From Calliopum simillimum (Eukaryota; Arthropoda; Insecta; Diptera; Lauxaniidae): a stretch of DNA of 64,000 nucleotides. Position 1 is the first letter of the stretch. Every line of letters starts with the position of its first letter. The position numbers and the translations under genes are program-made. Location: NCBI GenBank assembly GCA_951812925.1, contig OX638369.1, positions 992,001 to 1,056,000 on the forward strand, given 5' to 3'. Below the pieces are notes generated by a model that saw nothing but the letters and a program-made list of their open reading frames with translations, had not been told where the DNA came from and did not search any database. Shown here piece by piece: positions 43,840 to 55,570 of this stretch.

Positions 43840-44734
43840 GAAACATTTAACGCATAAATCTACATCGCATCTTATGCACCTATTTCAGATTTGGTTTTTG
43901 CACGGTTTATATTTACATCTAAGTCGATCACATCCTTCAACGTAATGCGCGATTCCATCAAAACGTGAATTTTGATCCATTCGATTAGTTCCTTCCATAC
44001 ATTAATTATATTGTTCGACTGTCTTTAGACTTTCGACCATTATACGCTTCCATTCTGTTCTACAAAAGGGCGTAGCTATCGATTGTAGATCTCTTCCATG
44101 TGAAGTAGAAGCAACTTAAACGCAATTATTATCATTCCACTTTACAATGGCGATGTCAAATTCCTTGTTTTCTGCAAATTTGATATGCCCTCTTTGTTTT
44201 ATTTTTTTCATGATGTCTTTCCAGGAAGTGGGCATTTGTGTGGAATGCAATTTTCTCTTTGGTTCCTGTTACATTGTAGCCTAGGCTTTGCAAATAATTT
44301 AAAACTGGGATTCCAGTTAATAAATTATCGAAGTAAAAGTGGAATAGGAGGGCACAAATGTCGACAGGAAGGGCGTTGATCATTTGTAATAGAGCTGCCA
44401 CAAAGTGAATACAACAATACTTTCTCGGTAAATACCAAAGTACACCAAATACCCTCCAAGAGTGTTCAGACACCATGCAATGAATCTAAATCGAAGAAGT
44501 TTGGCTCGAATAAACTGTTTGCATGAGAGCAGTCTTAAAAATACGGCGTCATGGACTCATCAAATGAAGCTCAGGGTGAAAGGGATCAATGTGTTTTTTC
44601 ATTGTAAAGTGAATAAAATGGCTTATTTGATTGAAACTATTTCGAGACATGCCAGCAAAAATCGTGGCTTTAAAGATCCAACAATCTTTACGATTAACTA
44701 CAAGCATTGTAACCAAAGATAAGCATAATCTCAA
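43840..44734 (-). pseudogene. piggyBac-like transposase fragments
   Basis: A DDD transposase for TTAA-specific excision and insertion. From the right: IFAGMSRNSFNQISHFIHF (typical of the N-terminal half), a frame break, FHFYFDNLLTGIPVLNYLQS with LGYNVTGT (second catalytic aspartate in FDN), AIVKWNDN, YN and CMEGTNRMDQ. Then a cysteine-rich tail contains CKYKPCKN and RCIRCDVDLCV, as in the C-terminal zinc domain of the family. The usual GVD before the DQ motif is GTN here, which would remove a catalytic aspartate. Stops and frameshifts are scattered throughout. Inactive. Confidence 0.85.
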
Positions 44735-45444
44735 TAGTTAGATGCATCCACAATCATTTACAGCACGTCTTCATGAAAAAAGGCTCGACAAATTCATATG
44801 ACACCCAGGCCCATTCACACGGGGTGGGTTTTTTGGTGTTCAAACCCTCCCAGGTAGATATTTTCCCCATATAAATTATTTATGAATTGAATTATTAAAA
44901 TAAATGGAAATTAATCTACCTCTAAACTTTACATAAGCGGTTCCCGCCAGTGATGCCATATGGCACACTTAAAATATATTCAGGCCTATCACTTAGTAAG
45001 GAACAACTTATGGAAAAATATAAATCGTTAGCTTAATATGGAAAAGGCGCAACTCACATTTTCAATACTTTACAGGAGAAGGAAAAAACTGAATAAAATT
45101 TGGTACCCCAAACATTTAAAAAAACTTTAAATGCAATTTACAACAAAAATTATCAACAATTTTCTTTGTTTTTTTGGGTAGTTTTGTGTGTTAGGTCTTT
45201 TCATTTTAAAAATTTAAAAAAAAAAAAATTATGAATAAAATTAAAGTTATTCAATGTAAAATGAAAAGGAAAACCTTTACAAAGGAAGTTAATTGGATTG
45301 GACAAAAATTTTAACGAAAATGTTTATGTTTTGTATGGAAGATTATCATAAAAGTGGTGACATTCAGCAGCTAACAACAATTTTAGCCATTAAAGTGTAC
45401 ATCAAGTAAAGTTTATGATAATAAAGTACCCACAGCAACTAAGC

Positions 45445-45905
45445 TCGTAGATGCTATCAATGTTTTCCTATCAGTATATCTTGATATTCTTCGTATTGAC
45501 TATGAAGACTTCGGGTGACTTTCGGGAAACTTCGGATGCCTTAGAAAACTATTAATTAAGGCTTTTTGATAGTCCGCCATGGATGCTTTCCTTCTAGTAT
45601 ACCTAGGAATTCTTTGTTTTGATTTGGAAGCCTTCGGGTGAACTACTGGAACCTTCGGATGTCTAACTACCAGTTAGACCTTTTTGATAGTCCGCCAATA
45701 ATATTTTCCCTCTAGTATACCGAAATACTCTTCGTTTTGACTATCAAGCCTTCGGGTGGCCTTCGAGAACCTTCGGGTATCTTAGAAAACTATCAAATAA
45801 GGTTCGTTGATAGTCTACCATAGATGTTTTTCCTCTAGTATACCTAGATGTTCTTCGTTCTGACCAGAAAACCTTCGGATGGCCTTCGGGAACCTTCGTG
45901 TATAG
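45445..45905. repeat. ~124-bp minisatellite, 3.7 units
   Basis: Units starting near 45450, 45580, 45700 and 45823 share TTTTCC(T/C)CTAGTATACC, CTTCGTTTTGACTA, CCTTCGGGTGG and TGATAGTCCGCCA. It lies inside the piggyBac-like element. Confidence 0.9.
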
Positions 45906-47178
45906 CACAAAAAGCTTCTCATATTTGAGATACACTCACTACCAAGTTTTCAGCTTAATTAACAGAATAGTTTCTGAGTGATTTTAACACTATTTTAACG
46001 CTACGTATTGTGAGTTAGGGCTTTTTTCTTTCAAGAAATTTTTGTTATGTGTTAGGGCTTTTTTAAAATTGACTATAACTTGGCTATTTTTGAGATTATC
46101 ATGCCTAATTTTTGTAGGGAGGTGTATTAGAGAGTTGCCAACCAGAATATGCAAAAAAGTCAATTTCGAAAAAATTTGAGATACGCCTTTTCCATATTAA
46201 GCTAACGAAAACCACTTTAGAAACTACTGTATTACTCTTCAATTTGGCATAATTACTTTTTTCAAAATCGAAATACAAATAAATAATTTTTTGAAACTCG
46301 CCGACGTCTCGATGCCATAATCGATTTTTTTCGAATAATTTTTCAATGATCACTTCTTCTCCGCTCGCGATTGAAAAGTTGATGGAATATTTACGCGTGG
46401 AATGCATCAAATGATAGATCAAACATTTCTACGCACATAAAAAACAACAAGCCAGCGCGAAAAAGTTACAAAATGATTTTGGTGAACATTCGGGTAGTGC
46501 GTTTTAACTGTGCCGTATGGCATCACTGGCGGGGATTGGGTTAAACAAAAGTTTCAAAATGTTATACGGAAAGCGTTTTTTGAGATAACCCAACCAAATT
46601 ACACTCAAACACTCGGATCTATAAATGCATGCTATACGCAATTTCTGGGTAAACTCGGACAAGAGGGCATGGCACCTCCCATATAAGCAAATGTTTCAAA
46701 ATTATATAATGAAAGTGTTTTTTGAGATAACCCAACCAAATTGCACTCAAACACTCGGATCTATAGATAAACTCGGATAAGAGGGAGTGGCACCTCCGAT
46801 ATAAGCAAATGTTTCAAAATTATATAATGAAAGTGTTTTTTGAGATAATCCAACCAAATTTCACTCAAACACGAAGGACATTAATTGTAAACTCTGAGCT
46901 TGAAGTAGGCGAAGTAGGATTAGAGGGCGTGGCACCTCCCATATAAGCGAATGTTTCAAAATGCTGTACTGAAAGATTTTTTAAAGAAAACCTAACCGAA
47001 TTTTACTCAAACACTCAGAACAGTAAATGCAAGCTCTACGCAAAATAAGGAAAGCTCGAAGGTGAGGGCGTGGCACTTCCCATATAAGCAATTTGTTCTT
47101 ATACTATCCTAATAATACACTTGAAATGCAGTGTAGGGTATTTAGTTTTTGGCCAAGCCAAAGATACCCCCTTACTAG

Positions 47179-47649
47179 TTTTTTATTGAAATAAATTTTT
47201 CCTTTTTTTTCATTTGAAAAATTAAATAAAAAAGTTTATTGCTCCGTTAATACTTAACTTCCCATTCTCAAATTTGGACAGTATTTAAAAAAATGATTTT
47301 GTAACTTATTTCAATAAAAGAAAGGCAAAAAAGTCATGTCAAAATTTGAAAAAACCTCATATGAAAAATTGGAAATTGGTTTATAGCTATGGTAAAGGGG
47401 GACTGGATGAGAGGGAGTTGTGGCCCCCATACCAAAAAAAATAAAAAAAACACTTAAAATGCTGTATCTCTGCAGGTATAGCAGATTTTTCTATAAAGCT
47501 TGGTACGCGGATAGATGTTTTTACTACCAATCAACGTGCAAAAAGTGGAGTGGATTTCGCAAGAGGATATTGCATCCGTCATAGGAAAAATTAACTTTAA
47601 AAGCTATATCTCTGTTGGAATAGCAGATTTTGGTATAAAACTTGGAACA
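47179..47649. repeat. Right arm of the host repeat; no gene
   Basis: Inverse of the 42960-43015 arm near 47205-47275. After that come two loose copies of a CTATATCTCTG...TAGCAGATTTT...TATAAA-CTTGG unit (about 47460 and 47605), similar to text at 54570-54780. Confidence 0.55.
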
Positions 47650-47651
47650 TA

Positions 47652-48571
47652 TTGGGTGTTGGAATTAGTTTTAAAGGTTTTCTAAGAGATGGCGTAACTA
47701 TCAATAGATCGCATCGGGCACACCTGTGACTATATTCATTTCAAAGCACATTGTCTAAGCTTCATTTTTCAGTATGTGTCACTGAAGTGTAAACAACATA
47801 TATTTTTTTCTCTGTGAACATGTCGACTTTCGTTCCAACAAAACGCAATTTGCGGGAAGGTTTACTTTTGTGCTTCCATTTGAAGAAAAAAGCGGTTGAA
47901 GCACAACGCACGCACGCTGGCGATGAAAAGTGGATCCATTACGATAATCCTAAGCGAAAAAAATCGTGGGGACCACCCGGCCATGCATCAACATCGACGG
48001 CCAAGCCGAATATTCATGGCGCCAAGCTTATGCTGTGTATTTGGTGGGATCAGAAGGGTGTCGTGTACTATGAGCTGCTAAAACCTAACGAAACCATCAC
48101 TGGGAAACGCTACCAATAACAATTGATGCAATTGAGCCGAGCATTAAAGGTTAAACGGCCGGAATATGCCAAAAGACACGACAAAGTGGTTTTTCAACAT
48201 GACAACGCACGGCCACATGTTGCAAGAACCGTCAAGGAAACGTTGGAGGCGTTGAATTGGGATGTGCTACCCCACCCGCCTTATAGCCCAGACATAGCCC
48301 CTTCCGACTACCACCTATTCAGATTGATGACGCATGGCTTGGCTGAGCAGCGCTTCACTTCTTACGAGGATACCAAAAAATGGGTCGATTCGTGGATTGC
48401 CTCAAAAGACGAGTCGTTCTTCCGGCGCGGAATCCATATGCTGCCAGAAAGATGGGAAAATGTTGTAGCTAACGATGGACAATACTTTGAATAATATACA
48501 TTGTACCGTTGTTTCTAAATAAATGCTCAAAAACCGAAAAAAAAACCTTAAAAATTAATTCCAACACTCAA
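47652..48571 (+). mobile_element. mariner element 3, internally deleted (920 bp)
   Basis: The TIRs are TTGGGTGTTGGAATTAG and TTGAGTGTTGGAATTAA (right, complemented), with TA at 47650-47651 and 48572-48573. It is about 370 bp shorter than a complete mariner because the middle of the N-terminal domain is missing. Confidence 0.9.
47820..48494 (+). pseudogene. mariner transposase (mauritiana-like), deleted and one stop
   Basis: It begins [19 protein letters not shown]. After [10 protein letters not shown] it jumps straight to [17 protein letters not shown], so about 120 residues, including most of the helix-turn-helix region, are missing without loss of frame. All three catalytic aspartates remain: GDEKW, QHDNARPH and SPDIAPSDYHLF, with 34 residues between the second and third. 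A TAA at 48117-48119 sits where relatives have Q in RYQQQL, consistent with one C-to-T change from CAA. The C-terminal RGIHMLPERWENVVANDGQ is complete. Nuclear DNA transposase; inactive as read. Confidence 0.9.
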
Positions 48572-48573
48572 TA

Positions 48574-49253
48574 TTTATAAATAGTGTCAACCATTAAACT
48601 TGCAGGGATCGGATATGAGGTTGCTGCGCACGTTTTACAAAAAAATTAGTTTAAATGATAAATCTCTGGACCTATAGCTGCTTTCGTTCAAATTGAAATG
48701 ATCGCGCCACCTACACAAAACGGGCAGGACAACGTTTGCCTGGACAGCAAGTAGTAAATGCATCTTTTCCTATCAACACAAAAGTTAGATGGAAATGTAA
48801 CATTTTAAACGCGAGTATCCCTTAGGTGTGTGCCTTTCTTGAAATAGAGAATGGTTTCCTTAGGTTTGTTTAAGGTCGTAAGTGGAATTAAGCCCTTTTG
48901 AAAAATCACTCCTCAAGTCTGCATTAGAGAAAATAAAACCGCTATTTATCTACTGCAAGATACACAGGTTCGGCTGAGACAGTGTGCCAAGGGCGTACGC
49001 AAGGGAGGGCAGGGGGCAGCTGCTCCCCCTAGCTCTAGCTTTAGAGTTACAAATATATCATATTCATTCATTTTTACAGTTTTTACAACTTTTCATATTA
49101 AAGCCAAATAAAACACGATTTTTTGGACAATAGTTTATACAAAAACACTTTTTTTATCTTTACTATACTATTTATTTATTTAATTGCAAACAATTTGATA
49201 GTAAAATCGGATAATCAGGCATGTCGTGAAATCCGATTGATTTCAATCGGATT
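48574..49253. other. Old repeat (48780-48930) and AT-rich spacer
   Basis: 48780-48930 matches 870-1275 in scattered blocks. GGGGGCAGCTGCTCCCCC at about 48993 is a strong near-palindrome. No gene. Confidence 0.5.
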
Positions 49254-49990
49254 TAATTTGGGAGGCTTTTTGATGAAAACGGTGAGTCGAACGATAAAAA
49301 GTATGAGAATCTCTTTTGTGGAGAATAACAGGATCTACAAACAAAATTGATTTGCATTAACGAAAAAATAATCGTTTGGAAAATATTCGATAAAATCAAA
49401 TTTTTCGACTGAATACTTTAAAAAGTTATTAAGGTTTCATTGAAGTAGGATTATTCGTTTTTTTGTCGAAAAATAAACAGGTACAAAAAATGTTTTTTGC
49501 TCATAACTTTTTTTTCTTCGCAGAAGGGATACCCAAAGCTGCTTAAAACTAAAGACTATGTTTTTGCAAAAAATACTGCAAAGGTATAGATAATATCCGG
49601 TCCCAAAAGTCGATTTTTTTATGTTTTTCAATTACGTGGTCGGAAAAGCATTCGTTTATTCAAAGGGAAGGCTCTTACGAATAAAATGTATAAGGCTTAA
49701 AATGCTTAAAATCGTTCAAAGTATCAAAGTATTTTATAAATTTTTTCAGACCTTTTTTAACTTTTCAAAAATTGGTCAAAGAAACAGAAAAAAAAATTTC
49801 CAAAAACTTTAAAAAATCTCACACGTGTACTTTGTACGATTCTAAGCATTTTAAACATTATACAATTTTTTTGCTTCATAAAAATCGACCCAGTTTATTG
49901 TACCTGTTTATTTTTCCGATAAAAAATCAAAATGGTCTTACTTCACTGGAACCTTAATAACTTTTTAAAATATGATCTGATTTTAGTAAA
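49254..49990. repeat. Half-copy of the 30-kb hairpin repeat and a palindrome
   Basis: 49254-49330 repeats one arm of 29995-30305. From about 49420 to 49560 the sequence (AAAGTTATTAAGGTT, AAAAATAAACAGGTACA) is mirrored at about 49890-49985, giving a palindrome of about 570 bp with an AT-rich core. Confidence 0.65.
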
Positions 49991-50569
49991 TTTGGGCTTA
50001 AAATATTTAATATTAAATACACTTATAAATAAAAATATAAAAAATATTGCAAAATTGTAAAAAATTACTATGAAAATTAACTTTTCGCTCAGCTTTAACT
50101 TTTAACTTTAACTCAGCCAATTTGAATAGGATTTTAGTTATTGATACATTTAAAAGAAGCGTTAGAAACTTTTTCTTTTAAATAGTGTATGAAAAAATTC
50201 GATCAAAATTGGGTTTCTCGAAATATTTTTTTATAAAATTAGAGCTATAACCTCAAAAATCGAAAGTGTCAATTATATCTAGAACGGCTAGCCGCAGCTG
50301 CTTGGAAAAAAAAAATTAATGCGTTTTTTGGAGTCAGCGACCTCAAATTAGTTTAGAAAATATGGTTGGCAAAATGTTACACACACAAATTAATTATTTT
50401 TGATGTAGTGTGATATGTATTTAAAAGATAACATACTTACCCAAGCAAATTTTTATTTAAGAAGTTATCTAAGTACATTCATAAGTTACTATGAACTTTT
50501 ATTTAATATTTTAGTGCACAAAAATATACAGCTCTTACATTGAAATTTCTCAAAAAAAAAAAAAAAAAA
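49991..50569. other. Nothing recognised
   Basis: AT-rich; ends in an A run (50552-50569) abutting the CTAG end of copy E. Confidence 0.4.
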
Positions 50570-51372
50570 CTAGTAATGGTGTAAAATTTGGCCTGGCCAA
50601 ACATTAAATACCCTACACTGCAGTATTTTTAAAATTTTGCTTATATAGGAGGTGCCACGCCCTCTTGTCCGAGTTCGTCTAGTTTTAGCTTAGAGCGTGC
50701 ATTTATAGTCTTTAGTATTGTATTTGAGTGAAGTTTGGTTGGATTATCTCAAAAACCTCTTTCAGTATAGCATTTTGAAACTTCTGCTTATACGGGAGGT
50801 GCCACGCCCCCTTGTCCGATTGCACCCAATTTTTGTCGAGAGCTTTCATTTATGATACTTAGTGTCTGAGTCGAATTTGGTTCGAATATCTCAAAAACGC
50901 TTTTAGTATAGCGTTTTGAAGCTTTTGCTTATATGGGAGGTGCCACGCCCTCTTGTCCAAATTCTCAGAGCTTGCGCTCACAATTCTTAGTATTTATGCG
51001 TATTTTGGTAGCATTGTTGTGAAAAATACTTCTAAAATTGCATTTTGAATATATTTTTTGCATGAGCGGTAGGCGTGTCCGTTGATCGATTTCGCTCATT
51101 TTCAATCCCCCGAGCTATCTTTGACGACGGAGGCAGTATATCAAATTTCATTGTATTATCTTACTCAGTTTTCCCAAAAAGTGTATTTCAACACACAGCC
51201 AGCCAGCCAGCCAGCCAGCCACCCAGCCAGCCAGACAGACGGACATGGCTATATCGACTCAGGTGGTGACGCTGATCAAGAATATATATACTTTTCTATA
51301 TCTGCCACGCCTCCTTCTCTGCGTTACAAACGAAAGGACAAAGTGAATATACCCAGGGTGTAGGGTATAAAA
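50570..51372 (-). mobile_element. DINE-1-like element, copy E (reverse, complete)
   Basis: CTAG at 50570-50573, hairpin TTTGGCCTGGCCAAA, TACCCTACAC, three tandem units with GGTGCCACGCC, a CTGG tract interrupted by one variant unit (about 51198-51235), and the conserved block ending at the TATACCC start near 51372. Confidence 0.88.
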
Positions 51373-52952
51373 GTTTCGCAAAATTTGTGTTTGGCCCCCC
51401 CTAGATGAAATTTGGCAATGTGTGTAGAATTGAAAACTTCTGAAGAAATCATGATAACCACTTTCGCCACAAGCAACAACCGAAAACAACTGGCAGATTT
51501 ATGTGTATGTTGGTTCCTATAGCGGAGCAAATTGTCGTAGGACATGGCTAAGAATGAATACGTGAAGCAACAAAGTTAAAATGTATCGCATCGTATCTAA
51601 TGTTCAAAAGCGCATTTACGAAGACCAGACCATGCTTTCTACGGCATTGTGTTCAAAAAACCGCAGATACACGGACACTGGCATGTGACAATAAATTTGG
51701 GTCAAACATGAATTTGAATTAAACTGCCGGTGAAGGGGTGCAAAGAGCAAACACATTTGGCGACATTTAACAACAAAACCCGGTTTTAGTGAAACCCCTT
51801 CGTCTTTTATGAAGCTTGGATGTTAAATAAAAATAAAAGTATGTACACATTTTTTGTTTTGTTTTTATTTTATTGCGAGCGCTATGGCGGGCCAAACATT
51901 AAACTTAAACTGGTCGACAGCTGGTATTTTAATGCCTGCAAAGCGCAATTTTTTTTTTCGACGTTGCGAAGCTACATTTATAACTCATACATAGGCAACT
52001 ACATACATGTATGTCTGTGAGATACTTGACGTTTTTGCAATCACTTTCATTCCAGTATTCAGGTGTAGCCAACAAAAGATTTCAGTACTGAACGAGCACA
52101 ATTATTTAATACTAGTGCTGATAAGCAATATTTTGTAGTTAACATTAAAGCTTCAGTTATTGTGCCCAAAAAAGTCATGCAAAGCCGCAAGGAGAAAATA
52201 CTGACTTTGTAAGTATATCCTCTCTTTTAATAAGCAAAGCCTCCAATATAATGAACAGCCAAAAACATTTCAAACCTTCCAAAACAACAATGACTTGCAA
52301 TTTATTTATTGGCTTAAATTTAATTTAAAAGAATGTTCTTCAAAATCATATACTCAAATTACATTTGATAGCAAATCCCCGATTTTACATTTTGTTATCA
52401 GACGGGAAACAGGCCGTTCTTAACATATTCGGTTACAATGTGAAGTGTTCCAAAGCGATGATAAAAGGTAGATTATATACTTGGACAGTTCTGGATCATT
52501 ATTTGTTTGGTTATAATTTACTTTAGCGAATTTTGTAAAATGTAAAATAAAAATGTGAAATTTGAATATTTGTAAGCAGGACGAAATTAGCAGAACTGCT
52601 ACCTACAAAAATGGTTAAACTAAACAACTGGTCATAAAATATCCAGGTCAGGTTTTATTTAGCATTTTTGCGTGTTGGTGCCGTACTGTCGCGAACAGTT
52701 TCAATGTTTTTTATGGCCTTCTACAATTGGAAAAAAATCTAATAGTTTCAGCTATTTTTTACCTAAATGGCAGCTTAGATTAGAAAATTTCGTCACCTCA
52801 ATTTGTACTACAACTAGGTAACTGCAATTTTCTAGTTTTAAGATGCGAGTATACGCAATCCAATTCAAATGTTTTTGGAAATTTGTATTTACACCGATTT
52901 TAAACTTTTCTAGTTTCATAATTGAGAATTACATAGGTGACAATATATGATT
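51373..52952. other. No repeat or gene recognised
   Basis: One of the least repetitive stretches. At 52173-52205 an ATG followed by 11 codons runs into GTAAGTATAT, a consensus donor, and TCAGTA at 52089 could be an initiator. This is too little to call a gene. Host intergenic or intronic sequence is possible. Confidence 0.35.
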
Positions 52953-53089
52953 ATTATACCCTACACCCAGGGTATATTCACTTTGTCCTTCCGTTTGTAA
53001 CGCAGGGAAGGAGGCGTGGCAGGTATAGAAAAGTATATATATTCTTGATCAGCGTCACCTCCTGAGTCGATATAGCCATGTCCGTCTGT

Positions 53090-53121
<32 letters not shown>

Positions 53122-53122
53122 G

Positions 53123-53157
<35 letters not shown>

Positions 53158-54505
53158 GTGGCTGGCTGTGTGTTGAAATACACTTTTTGGGAAAACTGAG
53201 CAAGATAATTCAATGAAATTTGGTACACTGCCTCCGTCGTCAAAGTTAGCTCGGGGGATTGAAAATGAGCAAAATCGGTCAACGGACACGCCTACCGCCC
53301 ATACAAAAATTATATTCAAAATGCAATTTTAGGAGTATTTTTCACGACAATGCAACCACAATACATATAAGTACTACGAGTTGTAAGCGCAAGCTCTGAT
53401 AAAAATTTGAGCGAATTCGGACAAGAGGGCGTGGCACCTCCCATATAAGCAAAAGCTTCAAAACGCTATACTGAAAGCGTTTTTTGAGATATTCGAACCA
53501 AATTTGACTCAGACACTAAGAATTATAAATGAAAGCTCTCAGCAAAAATTGGGTGAAATCAGACAAGGGGGCGTGGCACCTCCCATATAAGCAAAAGATT
53601 CAAAATGCTATACTGAAAAAGTTTTTTGATAGGCGAGGAGCCGGCAATACTAAAAGTGCCGTCATCGCGGATTCTGAAATTTTTAATGCAAAATGGTAGT
53701 TTACACTAAGACGAATAAGAAAAGCTTGGTCAGCATGGTTGTAGCCTGGCAGAAATATTTTTAAATGATTTTTGAATTATTAAATTTTCGAAATGTTTTG
53801 TTTTAATCGCGGATTTTGATCAATCTTAATATTAATCGATGGTAAGTTTCATAACCATTCAGAAAAAATCCAGCCGACCAAATTTTTTTTGCCGAAAATG
53901 GCCGGCAGACCTATTTTAATGGTGCGACAGTGGGTACTTCCGGCAGTTTCTAAGCTCGCATACCAAGATATTTTTTAAGTTTGACATTAAAACACGTAAA
54001 TTAAAAAAAAAAAAAAACAAATTTCAGTGATAACAGAGAAATTGTACCCACCATTAAAATAGGTCATTTTCGGCAAAAAAAATTGGTCGGCCGGATTTTT
54101 TCTGAATGGTTATGAAATTTACCATCGATTAATATTAAGATTGATCAAAATCCGCGATGACGGCAAAACATTCCGAAAATTTCATAATTCAAAAATCATT
54201 TAAAAATATTTCTGCCAGGCTACAACCATGCTGACCAAGCTTTTCTTATTCATCTTAGTGTGAACTACCATTTTGCATTAAAAATTTCAGAATCCGCGAT
54301 GACGGCACTTTTAGTATTGCCGGCTCCCGGACTATGAGATAATCCAACTAAATTTTACTCTGACACTAAAAACTATAAGCTCTGAACAAAAACTGGGTGT
54401 ACTCGGACAAGAGGGCGTGGCACCTCCCATATAAGCAAACTTTTCAAAATACTGCAGTGTAGGGTATTTATTTTTTGGCCAGGCCAAAATTTACACCCTT
54501 ACTAG
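52953..54505 (+). mobile_element. DINE-1-like element, copy F, with nested foldback element
   Basis: Start TATACCCTACACCCAGGG at about 52953, CTGG tract with two GGTGG variants (53091-53167), tandem units, and 3' end GTGTAGGGTATTTA, TTTTTGGCCAGGCCAAAA, CTAG 54502-54505. Interrupted at 53630-54334. Confidence 0.88.
53630..54334. mobile_element. 705-bp foldback element in copy F
   Basis: The arms of about 290 bp are near-perfect inverses (GGAGCCGGCAATAC, AAAGTGCCGTCATCGCGG, CATGGTTGTAGCCTGGCAG, CCATTCAGAAAAAATCC) around a ~110-bp spacer. TGA occurs at both junctions (53627-53629, 54335-54337). Removing the element and one TGA gives TTTTTTGAGATAATCC, as in the other copies. The 3-bp duplication may indicate a PIF/Harbinger-type origin. 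No protein. Confidence 0.85.
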
Positions 54506-54539
54506 TTTTATAATAAACTAGCTGTTTTACCCGGCGTTG

Positions 54540-55565
54540 CACAGTGCGAAATTTTCAGAGTCTAGCGGAACTTTATTCATATCTCAGCACATATAGCAGT
54601 TATAGTTATGAAACTTAATACTTGGATATATATTTAATTGGCAAAACACCATGCAAAAATTAAGGGGGATCAAACAAGGGGTTATTATACCCCCCATATA
54701 AGAAAATGCTTAAAACGTTGTATTTCTGCTCCCATACCAGATATCGCTATGAAACTTGATAGATATAACCATTTTCTTAACAAAACACCATAAAAAATGA
54801 AGGGGGTAACCAAAGGGGCATTTGCTGTTTCTTGCATTTTTATTCAGAAATGCTTCTAAATTTCGAGAGGATTCCCTCTATCTATTTTGTATATTATAAA
54901 CTAGCGTACGAATAGTTACCTTAAAACTATAGAGAGTGTCAGATGTTAGTGTTGGTGAGAGTATTTTTTCCAAAACAAAACCAACGATGGCGTCCGATGT
55001 CGGTTTTTCATGAAATTTCGGTGTTATATGAAATTTCCAAAGGCATTCTGGAAAAGGTTTAGTTTAAAAGAGGATCGCAAAATATCGCAGTAGATGTTTT
55101 GTGTTTCCAGTAGAGGATAAACCTACCTTTTAAATTTTGTAAGTTTCAAAATGGCAATTTGTGGTAACAAATGTAAATCTTATGAACTTCTTAAAAAGCA
55201 CAATTTTCATAAAGAAATCACACACGAGTAAGAAAAGTTTCTGCAATTATTTGAATGCCAGTAAGTGACAATTTTATTAAAAAATAAATGTAAAAATTTT
55301 CGCGTCCTACCGACTTACCGTTTTTATGTACCAATCTATAAACTAAAACAAATCGAAAAGCTTTCTTTAGTCAAAAAGTATGAATGAATAAGTAATGCAA
55401 GTTTCAGGTGCATTTTGCAGTTGTTTCGCAGGGTTATTCACCAAACTGAGTATGAGGTTTTTGAGGTCTGATATTAAGCTACCGAAATTACTTATAATCT
55501 GATGCTTTTTATGTATTTCAAAAATTGAATAAAGTTCCGCTAAACCTCCCAAATTTCGCACTGTG
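54540..55565. mobile_element. Transib-like element 2 (CACAGTG ends, CGTTG duplication)
   Basis: The ends are CACAGTGCGAAATTT in both orientations, with inverted similarity through TAGCGGAACTTTATTCA (about 40 bp). CGTTG is duplicated at 54535-54539 and 55566-55570. The uninterrupted paralogue at 7478-7600 has one CGTTG. The interior (1 kb) shows no transposase motif that I recognise. A 95-codon minus-strand frame crosses the right boundary and is probably fortuitous. Confidence 0.8.
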
Positions 55566-55570
55566 CGTTG

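Larger units (their letters stand above)
43575..46540 (-). mobile_element. piggyBac-like transposon (2.97 kb), decayed
   Basis: The termini are CCCATTCTCCGCCAGC and, complemented, CCCAATCCCCGCCAGT, between TTAA sites 43571-43574 and 46541-46544. The subterminal words TGCCATATGGCATCACTG (43695) and GCCAGTGATGCCATATGGCA (44945) are further inverted copies. CGTTAGCTTAATATGGAAAA at 45027 recurs inverted near 46185. A broken transposase lies on the minus strand, and a minisatellite lies at 45445-45905. A 105-codon minus-strand frame at 46105-46422 may be an N-terminal remnant, but it has no recognised motif. Confidence 0.88.
43065..47178 (+). mobile_element. DINE-1-like element, copy D, with nested piggyBac-like element
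   Basis: The 5' start TATACCCTACACCCAGGG, the conserved block, a long CTGG tract (about 43198-43291) and part of the first tandem unit lie before 43571. Five further units and the 3' end (GTGTAGGGTATTTAG, TTTTGGCCAAGCCAAA, CTAG 47175-47178) lie after 46544. The two parts join at TTAA. Confidence 0.88.

Noticed and set aside
48985..49012. GGGGGCAGCTGCTCCCCC as a terminator hairpin
   Set aside because: Not a perfect palindrome and bacterial-type terminators are not expected here; probably a repeat edge.
52173..52215. Short exon MQSRKEKILTF with consensus donor
   Set aside because: Too short and no acceptor or downstream exon can be matched; kept only as a remark.
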